Source of the DNA: Brevibacillus reuszeri
Lineage (GTDB): Bacteria > Bacillota > Bacilli > Brevibacillales > Brevibacillaceae
Assembly (NCBI RefSeq): GCF_001187725.1
Contig: NZ_LGIQ01000007.1
Span: 308,324 to 372,323, forward strand
DNA: 64,000 nucleotides
Direction: 5' to 3'
A program made the position numbers and the translations under genes. Under the pieces are notes generated by a model. The model was given only the letters and a program-made list of their open reading frames with translations, was not told the DNA's origin and did no database searches. This document shows positions 24,798-33,992 of this stretch, piece by piece (within the stretch, counting starts at the first letter, position 1; each line of letters starts with the position of its first letter).

Positions 24798-25495
24798 AAC
24801 TGAATACTTCCTTCCTTGATCAGCTGCATGAGAGCTGTCTTGCTCACCTGTATCAGGCTGCTAGCCGCTTCTTCCGCGGCACTCTGGTCTTGCACCCGGA
24901 TTGCCTCGACAAGAGCGGTGTGGTGCTTGAACAGGATATCCTTCATGTCTACCAGCTCCTGCGTGCCGCTAATGGAGTAATGCAGGGACTCTGACATGTT
25001 TTTATAAAGGTCAATCATGACGCCGTTGTAAGTAGCGGAAGCAATCGCCATATGAAAATCGAGGTCAGCGAGCGTGTAGGCTTCAGCATCATGTAGAATG
25101 GCTTGAGACTGCGTCAGCTTTTCACGAATCAGAGCCAGATCCTCATCTGTTCTGCGGGCAGCAGCGAGTCTGGCTATCTCCCGTTCCAGTCCATGCCGGA
25201 CCTCGAGAATCTCAATGACTGTTGAGCGTTGCAGGCGTCGCTGCATCGCGGCACCAAATTCGCTGGAAGAACGTACGTAGGTCCCATCCCCTTGCCGAGC
25301 TTCCAGCATGCCGTTATGAATCAAGGCCTGTACGGCTTCGCGCAGCGTATTCCGGCTCACTCCCAGCTGCTCTACCAACTCCGGCTCAGGGGGAATTCGT
25401 TCTCCAACGGACCATGTGCCTGTTTCGATACGCTGTACCAGCTGATCCACGACTTGTTTGACCAAAGAGGAGCGGGTAGTTTTTTGTAATGTCAT
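24794..25495 (-). CDS. GntR/FadR-family transcriptional regulator
   Basis: 233 aa from the ATG that follows GGAGG by seven bases (six codons into the longer frame). N-terminal winged helix (ERIPPEPELVEQLGVSRNTLREAVQALIHNGMLEARQGDGTYV) and C-terminal FCD ligand domain (LEVRHGLEREIARLAAARR, DLDFHMAIASATYN, HHTALVEAI) with the His/Asp pattern that often binds a metal and a carboxylate. First gene of a two-gene unit with the MFS carrier; probably a substrate-responsive repressor of it. Confidence 0.88.
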   Translation of the reverse strand: MTLQKTTRSSLVKQVVDQLVQRIETGTWSVGERIPPEPELVEQLGVSRNTLREAVQALIHNGMLEARQGDGTYVRSSSEFGAAMQRRLQRSTVIEILEVRHGLEREIARLAAARRTDEDLALIREKLTQSQAILHDAEAYTLADLDFHMAIASATYNGVMIDLYKNMSESLHYSISGTQELVDMKDILFKHHTALVEAIRVQDQSAAEEAASSLIQVSKTALMQLIKEGSIQL

Positions 25496-25534
25496 TTGCA
25501 AACCTCCAAACATCGGATGATTGGGAATGTGCTT

Positions 25535-25563
25535 ATCTTATCAGAGATTTTGTCGATTGCCAA
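25535..25563 (-). promoter_or_regulatory. Sigma-A promoter of the gntR-MFS operon
   Basis: Minus strand TTGGCA (25558-25563), 17-bp spacer, TAAGAT (25535-25540), about 40 bp before the gntR start. Confidence 0.65.
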
Positions 25564-25632
25564 TAGCAATTAGCTAGGAAAGTGTCAGGAGATAGTGGGC
25601 ACTTTCGGCTTGAAAAGAGGGCGGGGAATAGA

Positions 25633-25657
25633 AAAGAGCCCGTCTGGACGGGCTCTG
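25633..25657 (-). terminator. Terminator of the APC transporter gene
   Basis: Perfect 10-bp stem AGAGCCCGTC (25635-25644) with GACGGGCTCT (25647-25656); T-run on the minus strand follows. Confidence 0.85.
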
Positions 25658-25668
25658 GTTTTTACTGT

Positions 25669-26940
25669 TTAGGCAGTTTTTTTGTATCGCTTTTGCCACA
25701 GGAACAAGATGACGGCAATCACGATCGGGTACAGAGCCGACCAACCGAGGAACGGGTATAAACCGACTGTAAATACGAGTGAAGTCCAGGCTGCCAGACG
25801 TCCTGCGCGGCTGTCATGCAAGAGCCGAACTCCTGCCAGGCAACCACCGATATAGGTAGCGAAGAAGGTTGCGTTTGGCAAAACGATGAGTTCAGAGAGA
25901 CTGATTACACCAAAATACAACACGCTAAGGACAACGACAAAACAAAGAGAAAGAAACAGAAGCCCGCCTACTGGTGTGCGATACTTTGCGTGCAGGATGC
26001 CGAACCAGCGTGGTGCAATCTTTTCGGTTGCGAGCGAGTAGGCAATCCGTGATGCCGCCCCGACATAGGCATTGGCTGTTGCGATACAAATGAACAAAGC
26101 GGTGACAGCAACTATCCATCCTCCTACTGGTCCAAGCGATAGCTGCACCATAATACTGAGGGAAGCCGCAGATATTCCCGCGCCATAGCTATGGGTGGCA
26201 ACCGTCATGAAAGCGACAGCCAAGTAAAGCAGTGATACGATACCTGCACTCCACAAAACTCCGCGAATGGCATTTTTCCTCGGATCTACAAACTCCTCTG
26301 ACAAATGCGTCACTGCTTCCCAACCGATAAAGCACCAGAACAACAGACCCGCCGCGGATATGACACTCATCCAGCCATGAGGAGCAAAAGGAGTGAAGTT
26401 GGCTACAGAAGCGTGTGGCAAGGAAGCGACAATGGCCAAAACCAGAATCGAAATGATGAGGGCAACGACAATGGTTTGTACTCGGGCAGCAACGTGCATA
26501 CCGAATACATTCATGAGTACAACAGTAATCAGGATCAGAGCGGCAGCGACATAAATTTGCAGATCGCCCCAATTCAGCAAAACAGCCAAATAGTTCGCCC
26601 CGGTTACACTGAGGATCGGAGCGCCAATGGGAACGGACAAAAGAAAAAACCACCCGACGATGTTCCCGGCGTTGTTTCCGTAAGCGTTCCGGACAAATGT
26701 AGAGACGCCGCCAGAGCTAGGATAGCGTGCAGATAAAAGTCCCATTGTAATTGCCATAGGCAGGACCAGTACGGACATCAGAACCCAGGCAAGAATGGAG
26801 GCTGGACCGGCCATTTCTGCGGCTAATCCTGGAATGAGCAAAACTCCCGATCCAATGACGGCTCCGATGTATAGAGCGACGATTTGTGGCAGTCCCAATG
26901 TTTTGACAAGACCAGGTACTTGTGAAGCAGCTTTACTCAC
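25669..26940 (-). CDS. APC-superfamily amino acid transporter (YjeH-like exporter group)
   Basis: 423 aa, GTG start with AGAGAGGG six bases upstream (an out-of-frame ATG directly before it is followed by a stop). About 12 helices. First helix has the APC signature IVALYIGAVIGSGVLLIPGLAAEMAGPAS split by the conserved G-S-G unwound segment; ARYPSSGGVSTFVRNAYG follows helix 2. Closest in style to YjeH-type neutral/hydrophobic amino acid exporters. It is divergent from a LysR regulator with a palindromic operator between them, which suggests LysR-controlled amino acid efflux, an inference. Confidence 0.82.
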   Translation of the reverse strand: MSKAASQVPGLVKTLGLPQIVALYIGAVIGSGVLLIPGLAAEMAGPASILAWVLMSVLVLPMAITMGLLSARYPSSGGVSTFVRNAYGNNAGNIVGWFFLLSVPIGAPILSVTGANYLAVLLNWGDLQIYVAAALILITVVLMNVFGMHVAARVQTIVVALIISILVLAIVASLPHASVANFTPFAPHGWMSVISAAGLLFWCFIGWEAVTHLSEEFVDPRKNAIRGVLWSAGIVSLLYLAVAFMTVATHSYGAGISAASLSIMVQLSLGPVGGWIVAVTALFICIATANAYVGAASRIAYSLATEKIAPRWFGILHAKYRTPVGGLLFLSLCFVVVLSVLYFGVISLSELIVLPNATFFATYIGGCLAGVRLLHDSRAGRLAAWTSLVFTVGLYPFLGWSALYPIVIAVILFLWQKRYKKTA

Positions 26941-27007
26941 ATGAATCCCTCTCTTTTTTTGTTCAGTGACTTGTAACCGTAGTGTAGCATAGACTTAGTG
27001 ATCGGAG

Positions 27008-27027
27008 TTATCTATAATATTAGATAA
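27008..27027. promoter_or_regulatory. Palindromic LysR-type operator between divergent genes
   Basis: TTATCTA-TAATAT-TAGATAA, a perfect 7-bp inverted repeat, AT-rich and containing the T-n11-A LysR pattern. It overlaps the region that must hold both promoters (68 bp from the APC start, 38 bp from the lysR start). Confidence 0.65.
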
Positions 27028-27064
27028 GATGAATCGGTTTTTTCGATGAGAAAGGAGGAAAGGG

Positions 27065-28006
27065 ATGGATACCCGATATTTGCAAACCTTTCGAGAGGTA
27101 GCGAAATGGAACAGCTTTACTCGTGCTGCTGAAGTATTGGGCTATGCGCAATCAAGCGTGACGACACAGATTCAAAATCTTGAGACAGAATTCGGCGTGA
27201 CCTTGTTCGAACGATGGGGCAGAAAAATCAGGCTGACACATGCTGGAGAGGTGCTTTTGGAATACAGTGAGCAATTGCTTGCTATTCTGGACGAGACCAA
27301 GGCTATCCTCTCTGAGCAGGCGGAGCTGGCTGGGACACTCACTGTCGGAACGGTAGAGTCACTTGCCGCTTTTTATCTCCCTCCTTTTCTACAAAAGTTT
27401 CGACAGGAGCAGCCGCGCATGCGTATTTCCTTGCATCCCGGTATTTGTCATGACTTACGCTTGGGAGTAAAGGAAGGAAGGTATGACTTTGCCTTTGTTC
27501 TCGATTGGCTGCAGGATCATCCAGAGCTAACCAATCTTAATTTGGGCGAGGAAAAATTGGTCGTCGTCGCGGCTCCTACCAATCCCTTGGCGCAAAAGGA
27601 AAAGATTGAGGCACACGATTTTTCAGGGGCGAACTGGATTTTTACAGAAGCGGGATGCAGCTATCGCTCGATCATGGAGGCTGTCTTGCGCGATGCAGGA
27701 GCAACGATTGTGACGTCGTTTGAATTCGGTAGCCTGGAAGCTATCAAGCAATGTGTGGCATATGATTTGGGCATTGCCTTGGTTCCTTATATAGCGGTAG
27801 CAGAGGAAGTAAAGAATGGTTCTCTGGTTATTTTACCTTTTTCCCATCCGGATGTACGGGTTTATCGCCAATTAGTGTATCATAAGAAGAAGTGGATGCC
27901 CCAAGCTCTACTGCGCTTTCTGGAAATTTTGACAGCGGGAGAGTCGGGGGAAAAAAAGGCTGCTTGCGAAGGAGGTTCGTTTGTTCAAACAAATTCGGTC
28001 AGGTAG
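27065..28006 (+). CDS. LysR-family transcriptional regulator
   Basis: 313 aa. N-terminal HTH (LQTFREVAKWNSFTRAAEVLGYAQSSVTTQIQNLETEFGVTLFERWGR), linker helix, then a periplasmic-binding-like effector domain (GTLTVGTVESLAAFYLPPFL, SFEFGSLEAIKQCVAYDLGIALVPYIAV). RBS GAAAGGAGG. Divergent from the APC transporter; likely activator of it and self-repressor, as is usual for such pairs. The last ~25 residues are charged and unusual for the family. Confidence 0.88.
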   Translation: MDTRYLQTFREVAKWNSFTRAAEVLGYAQSSVTTQIQNLETEFGVTLFERWGRKIRLTHAGEVLLEYSEQLLAILDETKAILSEQAELAGTLTVGTVESLAAFYLPPFLQKFRQEQPRMRISLHPGICHDLRLGVKEGRYDFAFVLDWLQDHPELTNLNLGEEKLVVVAAPTNPLAQKEKIEAHDFSGANWIFTEAGCSYRSIMEAVLRDAGATIVTSFEFGSLEAIKQCVAYDLGIALVPYIAVAEEVKNGSLVILPFSHPDVRVYRQLVYHKKKWMPQALLRFLEILTAGESGEKKAACEGGSFVQTNSVR

Positions 28007-28100
28007 AATATGCCGTTATTAGGAAAAACAGATGATGGCAGTACTTGCGTATGATATGATAGACTCGATTGTTTCTGATATGAAGGAGGCCCATCCATAC

Positions 28101-29360
28101 ATGAACATGATTTCTGAAAGCATTGTAAAAGACATGTCGTTGGCACACAACGGACATCTGAAAATTGACTGGGTAAAAGAGCACATGCCTGTTCTTAACC
28201 GCATTCGCGAGCGTTTTGAAAAAGAGCAGCCGTTTGCTGGCTTGAAAGTAGCGATCTCCCTGCACCTGGAAGCGAAGACCGCTTATCTGGCAAAAGTAGT
28301 GCAAGCGGGTGGCGCTGAAGTAACAATCACAGGTTCCAACCCACTCTCTACACAAGACGACGTTTGCGCAGCGCTTGTAGAAGACGGCATTCGCGTTTTC
28401 GCAAAATACAATCCAGATCCGGCAGAATATAAAGAGCACCTGATCAAAACTTTGGAAACACGCCCTGATCTGATCATCGATGATGGTGGCGATCTGGTGA
28501 CAATCCTGCACAGCGAGCGCCGCGATCTGCTGTCCCAAGTACGTGGTGGTGCAGAAGAGACAACAACAGGTATCCTGCGCTTGAAAGCATTGGAAAAAGA
28601 AGGCAAGCTGGAATTCCCGATGGTTGCCGTAAACGATGCGTTCTGCAAATACTTGTTCGACAACCGTTATGGTACAGGTCAATCCGTTTGGGATGGTATC
28701 AACCGCACAACTAATCTGGTTGTTGCAGGAAAAACCGTTGTCGTAGCTGGCTATGGCTGGTGCGGTAAAGGTGTTGCTATGCGTGCAAAGGGTCTGGGCG
28801 CAAAAGTTATCGTAACGGAGATTGACGCGATCAAAGCAGTAGAAGCATATATGGATGGCTTTGAAGTAATGCCTATGCTCGAGGCAGCAAAACAAGGCGA
28901 TTACTTCGTTACTGTAACTGGCAACCGCGACGTGATTCGCAAAGAGCACTTCGAAGTGATGAAAGATGGCGCAATTTTGTCCAACGCTGGTCACTTCGAT
29001 GTCGAAGTAAACAAAGTTGAGCTGAATGCATTGTCGACTTCGACTCGCATTGTGCGTAAAGATATTGAAGAATTTGTCATGGCTGATGGTCGAAAAGTGT
29101 ACCTCTTGGCAGAAGGCCGTCTAGTTAACCTGGCTGCAGGTGACGGACACCCAGCAGAAATCATGGATATGACGTTCGCGCTGCAAGCTGTTTCCTTGGC
29201 TTATGTGAACGAGCAATACAAAAACATTGGCAAAAGCGTCCTGAACGTACCTTATGAGCTGGATGCAATGGTTGCTCAGTACAAATTGGAAGCTTTGCAA
29301 ATCGGAATCGACAAATTGACTGACGAGCAAAAATCGTACCTGGATAGCTGGGTCGAATAG
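28101..29360 (+). CDS. ahcY: Adenosylhomocysteinase
   Basis: 419 aa from ATG 28101, with AAGGAGG 11 bases before; the reading frame is open further upstream without RBS. NAD-binding motif [22 protein letters not shown], plus [44 protein letters not shown] and the C-terminal [14 protein letters not shown]. Splits S-adenosylhomocysteine to adenosine and homocysteine using tightly bound NAD. It is the shorter form without the ~40-residue insert of some bacterial and plant enzymes. Many Bacillus use the MtnN/LuxS route instead, so presence of ahcY is a lineage trait. Confidence 0.92.
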   Translation: MNMISESIVKDMSLAHNGHLKIDWVKEHMPVLNRIRERFEKEQPFAGLKVAISLHLEAKTAYLAKVVQAGGAEVTITGSNPLSTQDDVCAALVEDGIRVFAKYNPDPAEYKEHLIKTLETRPDLIIDDGGDLVTILHSERRDLLSQVRGGAEETTTGILRLKALEKEGKLEFPMVAVNDAFCKYLFDNRYGTGQSVWDGINRTTNLVVAGKTVVVAGYGWCGKGVAMRAKGLGAKVIVTEIDAIKAVEAYMDGFEVMPMLEAAKQGDYFVTVTGNRDVIRKEHFEVMKDGAILSNAGHFDVEVNKVELNALSTSTRIVRKDIEEFVMADGRKVYLLAEGRLVNLAAGDGHPAEIMDMTFALQAVSLAYVNEQYKNIGKSVLNVPYELDAMVAQYKLEALQIGIDKLTDEQKSYLDSWVE

Positions 29361-29404
29361 TCCCCTCGAAAACCGTCCTTTCCCGGCAAAAAAATATGCG
29401 AAAA

Positions 29405-29435
29405 AATCCTGCTTACAAATGCAGGATTTTTTTTT
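29405..29435 (+). terminator. Terminator after ahcY, overlapping the mraZ promoter
   Basis: AATCCTGC (29405-29412) with GCAGGATT (29421-29428), then T9. The T-run flows straight into the mraZ -10 box. Confidence 0.88.
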
Positions 29436-29440
29436 ATAAT
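29412..29440 (+). promoter_or_regulatory. mraZ (dcw cluster) promoter
   Basis: TATAAT (29435-29440) with CTTACA (29412-29417) as a -35 at 17 bp, the latter lying in the loop of the ahcY terminator. A start point near 29447 precedes the MraZ-type repeats. Confidence 0.6.
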
Positions 29441-29457
29441 AGATTTAGGCATTCAAG

Positions 29458-29482
29458 TGGGGAAAAGTGGGGGGAAGTGGAG
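29458..29482 (+). promoter_or_regulatory. MraZ-binding direct repeats
   Basis: Three boxes TGGGG-AAAAG-TGGGG-GGAAG-TGGAG with exact 10-bp period, the TGGGN/5-nt-spacer pattern known for MraZ autoregulation; a further TGGGGG follows at 29499. They lie just downstream of the likely start point, so bound MraZ would block dcw transcription. Confidence 0.8.
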
Positions 29483-29512
29483 CCTCCAGGTAGGAAAGTG
29501 GGGGAAATGGGC

Positions 29513-29944
29513 GTGTTCATGGGGGAATTTCAGCATAGCATCGACGAAAAAGGCCGCCTGACCATCCCTGCCAAATTCCGTGAAGGATTGGGAGCTTCCT
29601 TTGTTATTACCCGTGGACTGGACCAATGCTTGTTTGCTTATCCGATGGAAGAATGGAAACAATTAGAGGAGAAGCTGAAGACTCTTCCCTTTACCAAAGC
29701 TGATGCACGTGCTTTTACGCGTTTTTTCTTTTCGGGTGCAACCGAATGTGAGTGGGACAAGCAGGGAAGGGTAAATATACCGCCTAACCTGCGTGACCAT
29801 GCTGGCATGCAAAAGGAATGTGTCATTATTGGCGTATCGAACCGTGTGGAGGTTTGGAGCAAGGAACGCTGGGAAGACTATTTTGCCCAGTCCGAAGGCT
29901 CGTTCGGGGAGATCGCTGAAAAACTTGTGGACTTTAATTTGTAG
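29513..29944 (+). CDS. mraZ: Transcriptional regulator MraZ
   Basis: 143 aa from GTG 29513 (reads [15 protein letters not shown]), exactly the family length; an ATG two codons on is possible. The frame's first Met lies in the ahcY terminator and is excluded. Two AbrB-like swapped-hairpin halves with the DxxGR motifs: [16 protein letters not shown] and [14 protein letters not shown]. MraZ binds repeats in its own promoter and represses the dcw cluster. First gene of the cluster. Confidence 0.93.
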   Translation: MFMGEFQHSIDEKGRLTIPAKFREGLGASFVITRGLDQCLFAYPMEEWKQLEEKLKTLPFTKADARAFTRFFFSGATECEWDKQGRVNIPPNLRDHAGMQKECVIIGVSNRVEVWSKERWEDYFAQSEGSFGEIAEKLVDFNL

Positions 29945-29970
29945 CAGCAAGAAGAACGGGAGTGACGATC

Positions 29971-30906
29971 TTGTCGTTTCATCATGTAACTGTATTGCGG
30001 GAAGAGGCTGTAGCTGGACTAAACATCCGCCCAGGAGGCATCTATGTAGATTGCACATTGGGTGGAGCCGGACACAGCAGCTTGATCGCTTCGCACCTGA
30101 CAGAAGGTGGTCGATTGATCGCCATCGATCAGGATGACTGGGCGCTGGACAATGCCCGTGAGAGATTGTCTTCCTTTATGGATAGAGTAACCCTGGTTAA
30201 GAGTAATTTTCGCCATCTCAAAGACGTGATTCGTGATTTGGGGCTCACAGGTGTGGACGGAATTTTGTTCGACCTGGGTGTTTCTTCGCCGCAATTGGAC
30301 GAGGGAGAGCGCGGCTTTAGCTACAATGCCGATGCACCGCTGGACATGCGCATGGACCAGCAGGCGACGTTGTCTGCCTATGACATCATTAATGAGTGGG
30401 ACGAAGAAGAGATCGCAAATATCATCTGGCAATATGGCGAAGAAAAATTTTCCCGGCGAATTGCCCGGCAAATTGTCCAACAGCGTCAAAAGAAGCCAAT
30501 CGAGACGACGGGCGAGCTGGTGGAATTGATCAAGGGAGGAATTCCGGCAGCAGCACGACGTACTGGTCCCCATCCTGCGAAGCGCACGTTCCAGGCGATT
30601 CGTATTGCAGTAAATGATGAGCTGGATGCTTTTAAAGAGGCTGTTGTCGATGCGGTTGATGTACTGAATCCAGCAGGCAGAGTAAGCGTCATTACCTTCC
30701 ACTCATTGGAAGACCGGATTTGCAAGCAGGTGTATCAGGATTTAGCAAAAGGCTGCACATGCCCGCCATCCTTTCCGATATGTACATGTGGGAACGAACC
30801 GATTGTAAAGGTTATTACGCGCAAGCCGATTTTGCCTTCTGACGAAGAATTGGAAGCGAACCCACGCGCGCGTTCGGCGAAGTTGAGGGTAGCGGAGAAG
30901 CTGTAG
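29971..30906 (+). CDS. rsmH: 16S rRNA (cytosine(1402)-N(4))-methyltransferase
   Basis: 311 aa from TTG 29971 ([19 protein letters not shown]); the earlier GTG is too close to the only RBS (ACGGGAG). SAM-binding [18 protein letters not shown] and [38 protein letters not shown], and the C-terminal [16 protein letters not shown] Cys-rich segment ([13 protein letters not shown]) is common in Gram-positive members. Methylates C1402 in the ribosomal decoding centre. 26 bp after mraZ. Confidence 0.93.
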   Translation: MSFHHVTVLREEAVAGLNIRPGGIYVDCTLGGAGHSSLIASHLTEGGRLIAIDQDDWALDNARERLSSFMDRVTLVKSNFRHLKDVIRDLGLTGVDGILFDLGVSSPQLDEGERGFSYNADAPLDMRMDQQATLSAYDIINEWDEEEIANIIWQYGEEKFSRRIARQIVQQRQKKPIETTGELVELIKGGIPAAARRTGPHPAKRTFQAIRIAVNDELDAFKEAVVDAVDVLNPAGRVSVITFHSLEDRICKQVYQDLAKGCTCPPSFPICTCGNEPIVKVITRKPILPSDEELEANPRARSAKLRVAEKL

Positions 30907-30941
30907 GATCTATAGTACAACAAAGAGAAGGAGAGAAAGCG

Positions 30942-31364
30942 ATGAGCTACTACTACCGCGGAAACCTGGCTGTGGAGTTGGAACAACAGTCGCGCTCCGT
31001 AACGAAAACAACAAAGCGTACGATCCGAATCAAGCCAACGATACCGACAGGGGAGAAGCTGCTGTATCTCTTGTTTATTTCTCTGACGGTAGTCGCTTTG
31101 GGCTTGGTAGGCGTCGGCTACTCGCAAATTTCACAATACAACTACGAAATTCAGAGTACGAAAAAAGATAACCGAATCGTAACGGAGAAGAATACGGCGC
31201 TCCAGCTGCAAATTGAGCAGCTGAGCAACGGGAATCGCATTCTGCAGGAAGCAGAAAGACAAGGCATGACATACAATGCGGATGCAGTACATACGATTGG
31301 TCAGGCAAAGGTTCAGGCAAGTTCGATTCCGTCATCACAACAAAATCAAACTACACAACATTAA
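30942..31364 (+). CDS. ftsL: Cell division protein FtsL
   Basis: 140 aa bitopic protein: short basic cytoplasmic part (TKRTIRIKPTIPTGEK), one membrane helix (~residues 38-62), then an extracellular coiled coil (~68-105). FtsL forms a trimer with DivIC and DivIB and activates the septal synthase. RBS GAAGGAGAG. The Ser/Gln/Thr-rich tail is poorly conserved. Identified by size, topology and position between rsmH and pbpB. Confidence 0.9.
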   Translation: MSYYYRGNLAVELEQQSRSVTKTTKRTIRIKPTIPTGEKLLYLLFISLTVVALGLVGVGYSQISQYNYEIQSTKKDNRIVTEKNTALQLQIEQLSNGNRILQEAERQGMTYNADAVHTIGQAKVQASSIPSSQQNQTTQH

Positions 31365-31368
31365 TGAA

Positions 31369-31399
31369 TGTTACTGCCGATGGTGCGGTAACATTTTTT
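31369..31399 (+). terminator. Hairpin with T-run between ftsL and pbpB
   Basis: TGTTAC (31369-31374) with GTAACA (31388-31393), inner GC pairs, then T6. A terminator-like structure inside the cluster would make pbpB and later genes depend on read-through or a second promoter. Confidence 0.7.
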
Positions 31400-31469
31400 C
31401 TTAAGTGTCGGATTCACAACAGGAAAAAGAGTCGAAATACGATGAACAAAGACTTAATGGAGTGAGTGG

Positions 31470-33929
31470 ATGATGGATACGAAACGAAAAATGAATTTCC
31501 GGCTGCTGATGGTTGCCCTGTGCACGATCCTGATCTTTACAGGATTAAGCTTTCGAATCTACTGGATTCAGACAGTTGATGCCGCCAGAATTATGGAGCA
31601 CGCACAAGGTCAATGGGATCGGGAACGGACACTGAAGCCGAAGCGTGGCTCCATCAAGGATCGCAACGGCGAAATCCTTGCCTACGAAGGAAAAGGGTAC
31701 ACTGTAAATGCAAGGCTTATCCCGCGAGATGACAAGGATACAGATGTAGTGCGCGATCCTTACTTCACGGCCACAAGCCTCGCACCCATTTTGAATGCGC
31801 CCGTACCTGAGTTGGTGAAGGTTTTGACCAAGCAATCAAAAGTGGTGGAGCTCGGTCGTTATGGACAAAAAATTACCGAGGATCAGAAGAATCGGATATT
31901 AGCCTTGCAATTTCCGAAGCTGCCAAGTGGTGAGCAGGTAGAGAAAAATCAGCTGCCGGGCATCTTTTTGGACGAAACCTCACGTCGCTTCTATCCCAAT
32001 AACAGCTTTGCCTCCCATGTCATCGGGTATATGGATCTATACGATGAGCCGAAGATGGGGATCGAGCTGCAATTGAACGATAAGCTCAAAGGAGAAAAGG
32101 GGCAGATGCAGTTCCAGAAGGACGGTGCTGGTTACCAGCTTCCTGATGGAGAGGGCCAATACATCCCTGCAAAGGATGGCTACGACGTCTACCTGACTAT
32201 CGACCGTCAGATACAGGATTATGTCGAACAGGCGATGGACAAGGTCGTACAGCAGTACAATCCAAAAGGAATGACGGTTGTTGTAACCGATCCGCAGACA
32301 GGTGAAATTTTGGCGATGGGAAACCGCTCCCAGTTTAACCCGAATACGTATTACCAAGGAATTACGAATTATACGAACCAGGCGGTTACTTCGATGTTTG
32401 AGCCAGGTTCTACCTTTAAAATTATTACACTGGCTGCTGCGATTGAAGAGAAACAGTTCAATCCGAATGAAGAATATGATTCAGGGAAATACACCATCAA
32501 GGGTCAGATTCCGATTCGTGACCATAACAACGGGATGGGTTGGGGCCGTATCAGCTTTTTGGAAGGGGTACAGCGCTCCAGTAACGTTGTGTTCGTTAAA
32601 CTGGGCTATGAACGCTTGAAGCTGGAAAAGCTCAGAAATTATTTTAAAAAGTTCGGGATGGGCTCCCTTACCGAAATCGAATTGCCGTATGAGAAAAAAG
32701 GAAACCTGATCAACCTGGAGAAGCCGCAATCTCCACGTGACTGGGCAGCAACAACATTTGGACAAGGCGTAACAGTAACAGCAATTCAGCAGGTTGCAGC
32801 AGTTGGCGCAATCGCAAATGGTGGAGAATTGTTGAAGCCGCATATTGTCAAGGAGCTGCGCGATCCACATACAGGAGCTGTTGTCGAGCGAAGCGGCCGT
32901 GAAGTAGTCAGACGTGTCGTTAGCGAAGCGACCGCAAAACAGACAAGAGATATCTTGGAAACCGTAGTCACGGGTGAAAACGGAACTGGTAAGCTGTACA
33001 AAATCGAAGGCTACCATGTTGCCGGTAAAACGGGAACGGCACAAAAGTATGACCCGAATACAGGTAAAATCATGGATGGACACTATATTGGCTCGTTTAT
33101 CGGATTCGCGCCAAAGGACAATCCAAGACTATTGGTTTATGTAGTCATTGACGACCCGGCAACGGATGAATGGTATGCTCTTTGGGGTAGAACGATGATT
33201 GCTCCAGCATTTAAGTCCATTATGGAGCGCAGCTTGCAATATTTGCAGCAGCAACCAGATATGCAACAGGTGAATGCGGCCAAGGCTGCAAATAGCAGCT
33301 CTGGCAAAAAGGTACAAACGGTACAGGCTGTGCAACCGCAAATCGAGCTGACGCTGCCAAAATTCGAAGGGATGTCCACAACTGCAGCCCAGCTTCGTGC
33401 CAAGCAGGATAATTTAACCGTTACGGTGATTGGTACAGGGACAAAAATTGTTGAGCAATACCCTGCGCCATTGGAGAAGGTAGCAGCAGGAAAACAGATC
33501 CTGCTTGTCACGGATCGGGTAAAGGGAGCCAAAATGCCTGACTTCAAAGGCAAGTCGATACGGGATGTCATGGAGTTTAGTTCATTATTGAACATTCCTG
33601 TGCAATCGACAGGGACAGGCTTTGTGACTCAGCAAAGCATCCCGCCTGGTACGGTTTTGGCTGGAACAGAGAAGCTGCAGGTGACGCTGCAATCAGAGTC
33701 TGAGCCGCCAGCGCCTGTGCAGACAAATCCAGCAGGGGCAGAAGGAAGCCAGCCGCCAGCAAATCCTGGTCAAACGGGGACCCTTGCGGCAGGTACAACA
33801 CCACCACAAGCCGGTACGACGGCTCCTGTGACCCCTACTGGACAAGGTACAGAAGTGGGTCAAAATACCCAGACAAACACGCCTCCGGCAACGAATAATC
33901 AGCAAGGCCAAACGAGCACAAGCCCATAG
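31470..33929 (+). CDS. pbpB: Penicillin-binding protein 2B, septal transpeptidase
   Basis: 819 aa class B PBP. Membrane anchor (residues ~10-32), dimerisation/pedestal domain, transpeptidase domain with active-site Ser314 in GSTFK, SSN near residue 370 and KTGT at 520. Then two PASTA domains (~645-775) and an unusual ~65-residue Pro/Thr/Gln/Asn/Gly-rich tail; the B. subtilis protein is about 100 residues shorter. It cross-links septal peptidoglycan with FtsW. RBS GGAGTGAG; a second ATG one codon on is possible. Confidence 0.92.
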   Translation: MMDTKRKMNFRLLMVALCTILIFTGLSFRIYWIQTVDAARIMEHAQGQWDRERTLKPKRGSIKDRNGEILAYEGKGYTVNARLIPRDDKDTDVVRDPYFTATSLAPILNAPVPELVKVLTKQSKVVELGRYGQKITEDQKNRILALQFPKLPSGEQVEKNQLPGIFLDETSRRFYPNNSFASHVIGYMDLYDEPKMGIELQLNDKLKGEKGQMQFQKDGAGYQLPDGEGQYIPAKDGYDVYLTIDRQIQDYVEQAMDKVVQQYNPKGMTVVVTDPQTGEILAMGNRSQFNPNTYYQGITNYTNQAVTSMFEPGSTFKIITLAAAIEEKQFNPNEEYDSGKYTIKGQIPIRDHNNGMGWGRISFLEGVQRSSNVVFVKLGYERLKLEKLRNYFKKFGMGSLTEIELPYEKKGNLINLEKPQSPRDWAATTFGQGVTVTAIQQVAAVGAIANGGELLKPHIVKELRDPHTGAVVERSGREVVRRVVSEATAKQTRDILETVVTGENGTGKLYKIEGYHVAGKTGTAQKYDPNTGKIMDGHYIGSFIGFAPKDNPRLLVYVVIDDPATDEWYALWGRTMIAPAFKSIMERSLQYLQQQPDMQQVNAAKAANSSSGKKVQTVQAVQPQIELTLPKFEGMSTTAAQLRAKQDNLTVTVIGTGTKIVEQYPAPLEKVAAGKQILLVTDRVKGAKMPDFKGKSIRDVMEFSSLLNIPVQSTGTGFVTQQSIPPGTVLAGTEKLQVTLQSESEPPAPVQTNPAGAEGSQPPANPGQTGTLAAGTTPPQAGTTAPVTPTGQGTEVGQNTQTNTPPATNNQQGQTSTSP

Positions 33930-33992
33930 TTCTAACCCGTCCCCCCGGCGAATATGGTAAAAAGAGACAACCTATTCGAGGGGGGACTCGCT

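Noticed and set aside
27999..28994. 331-codon minus-strand frame
   Set aside because: Antisense shadow of ahcY, with aromatic/Cys-rich composition unlike a real protein here.
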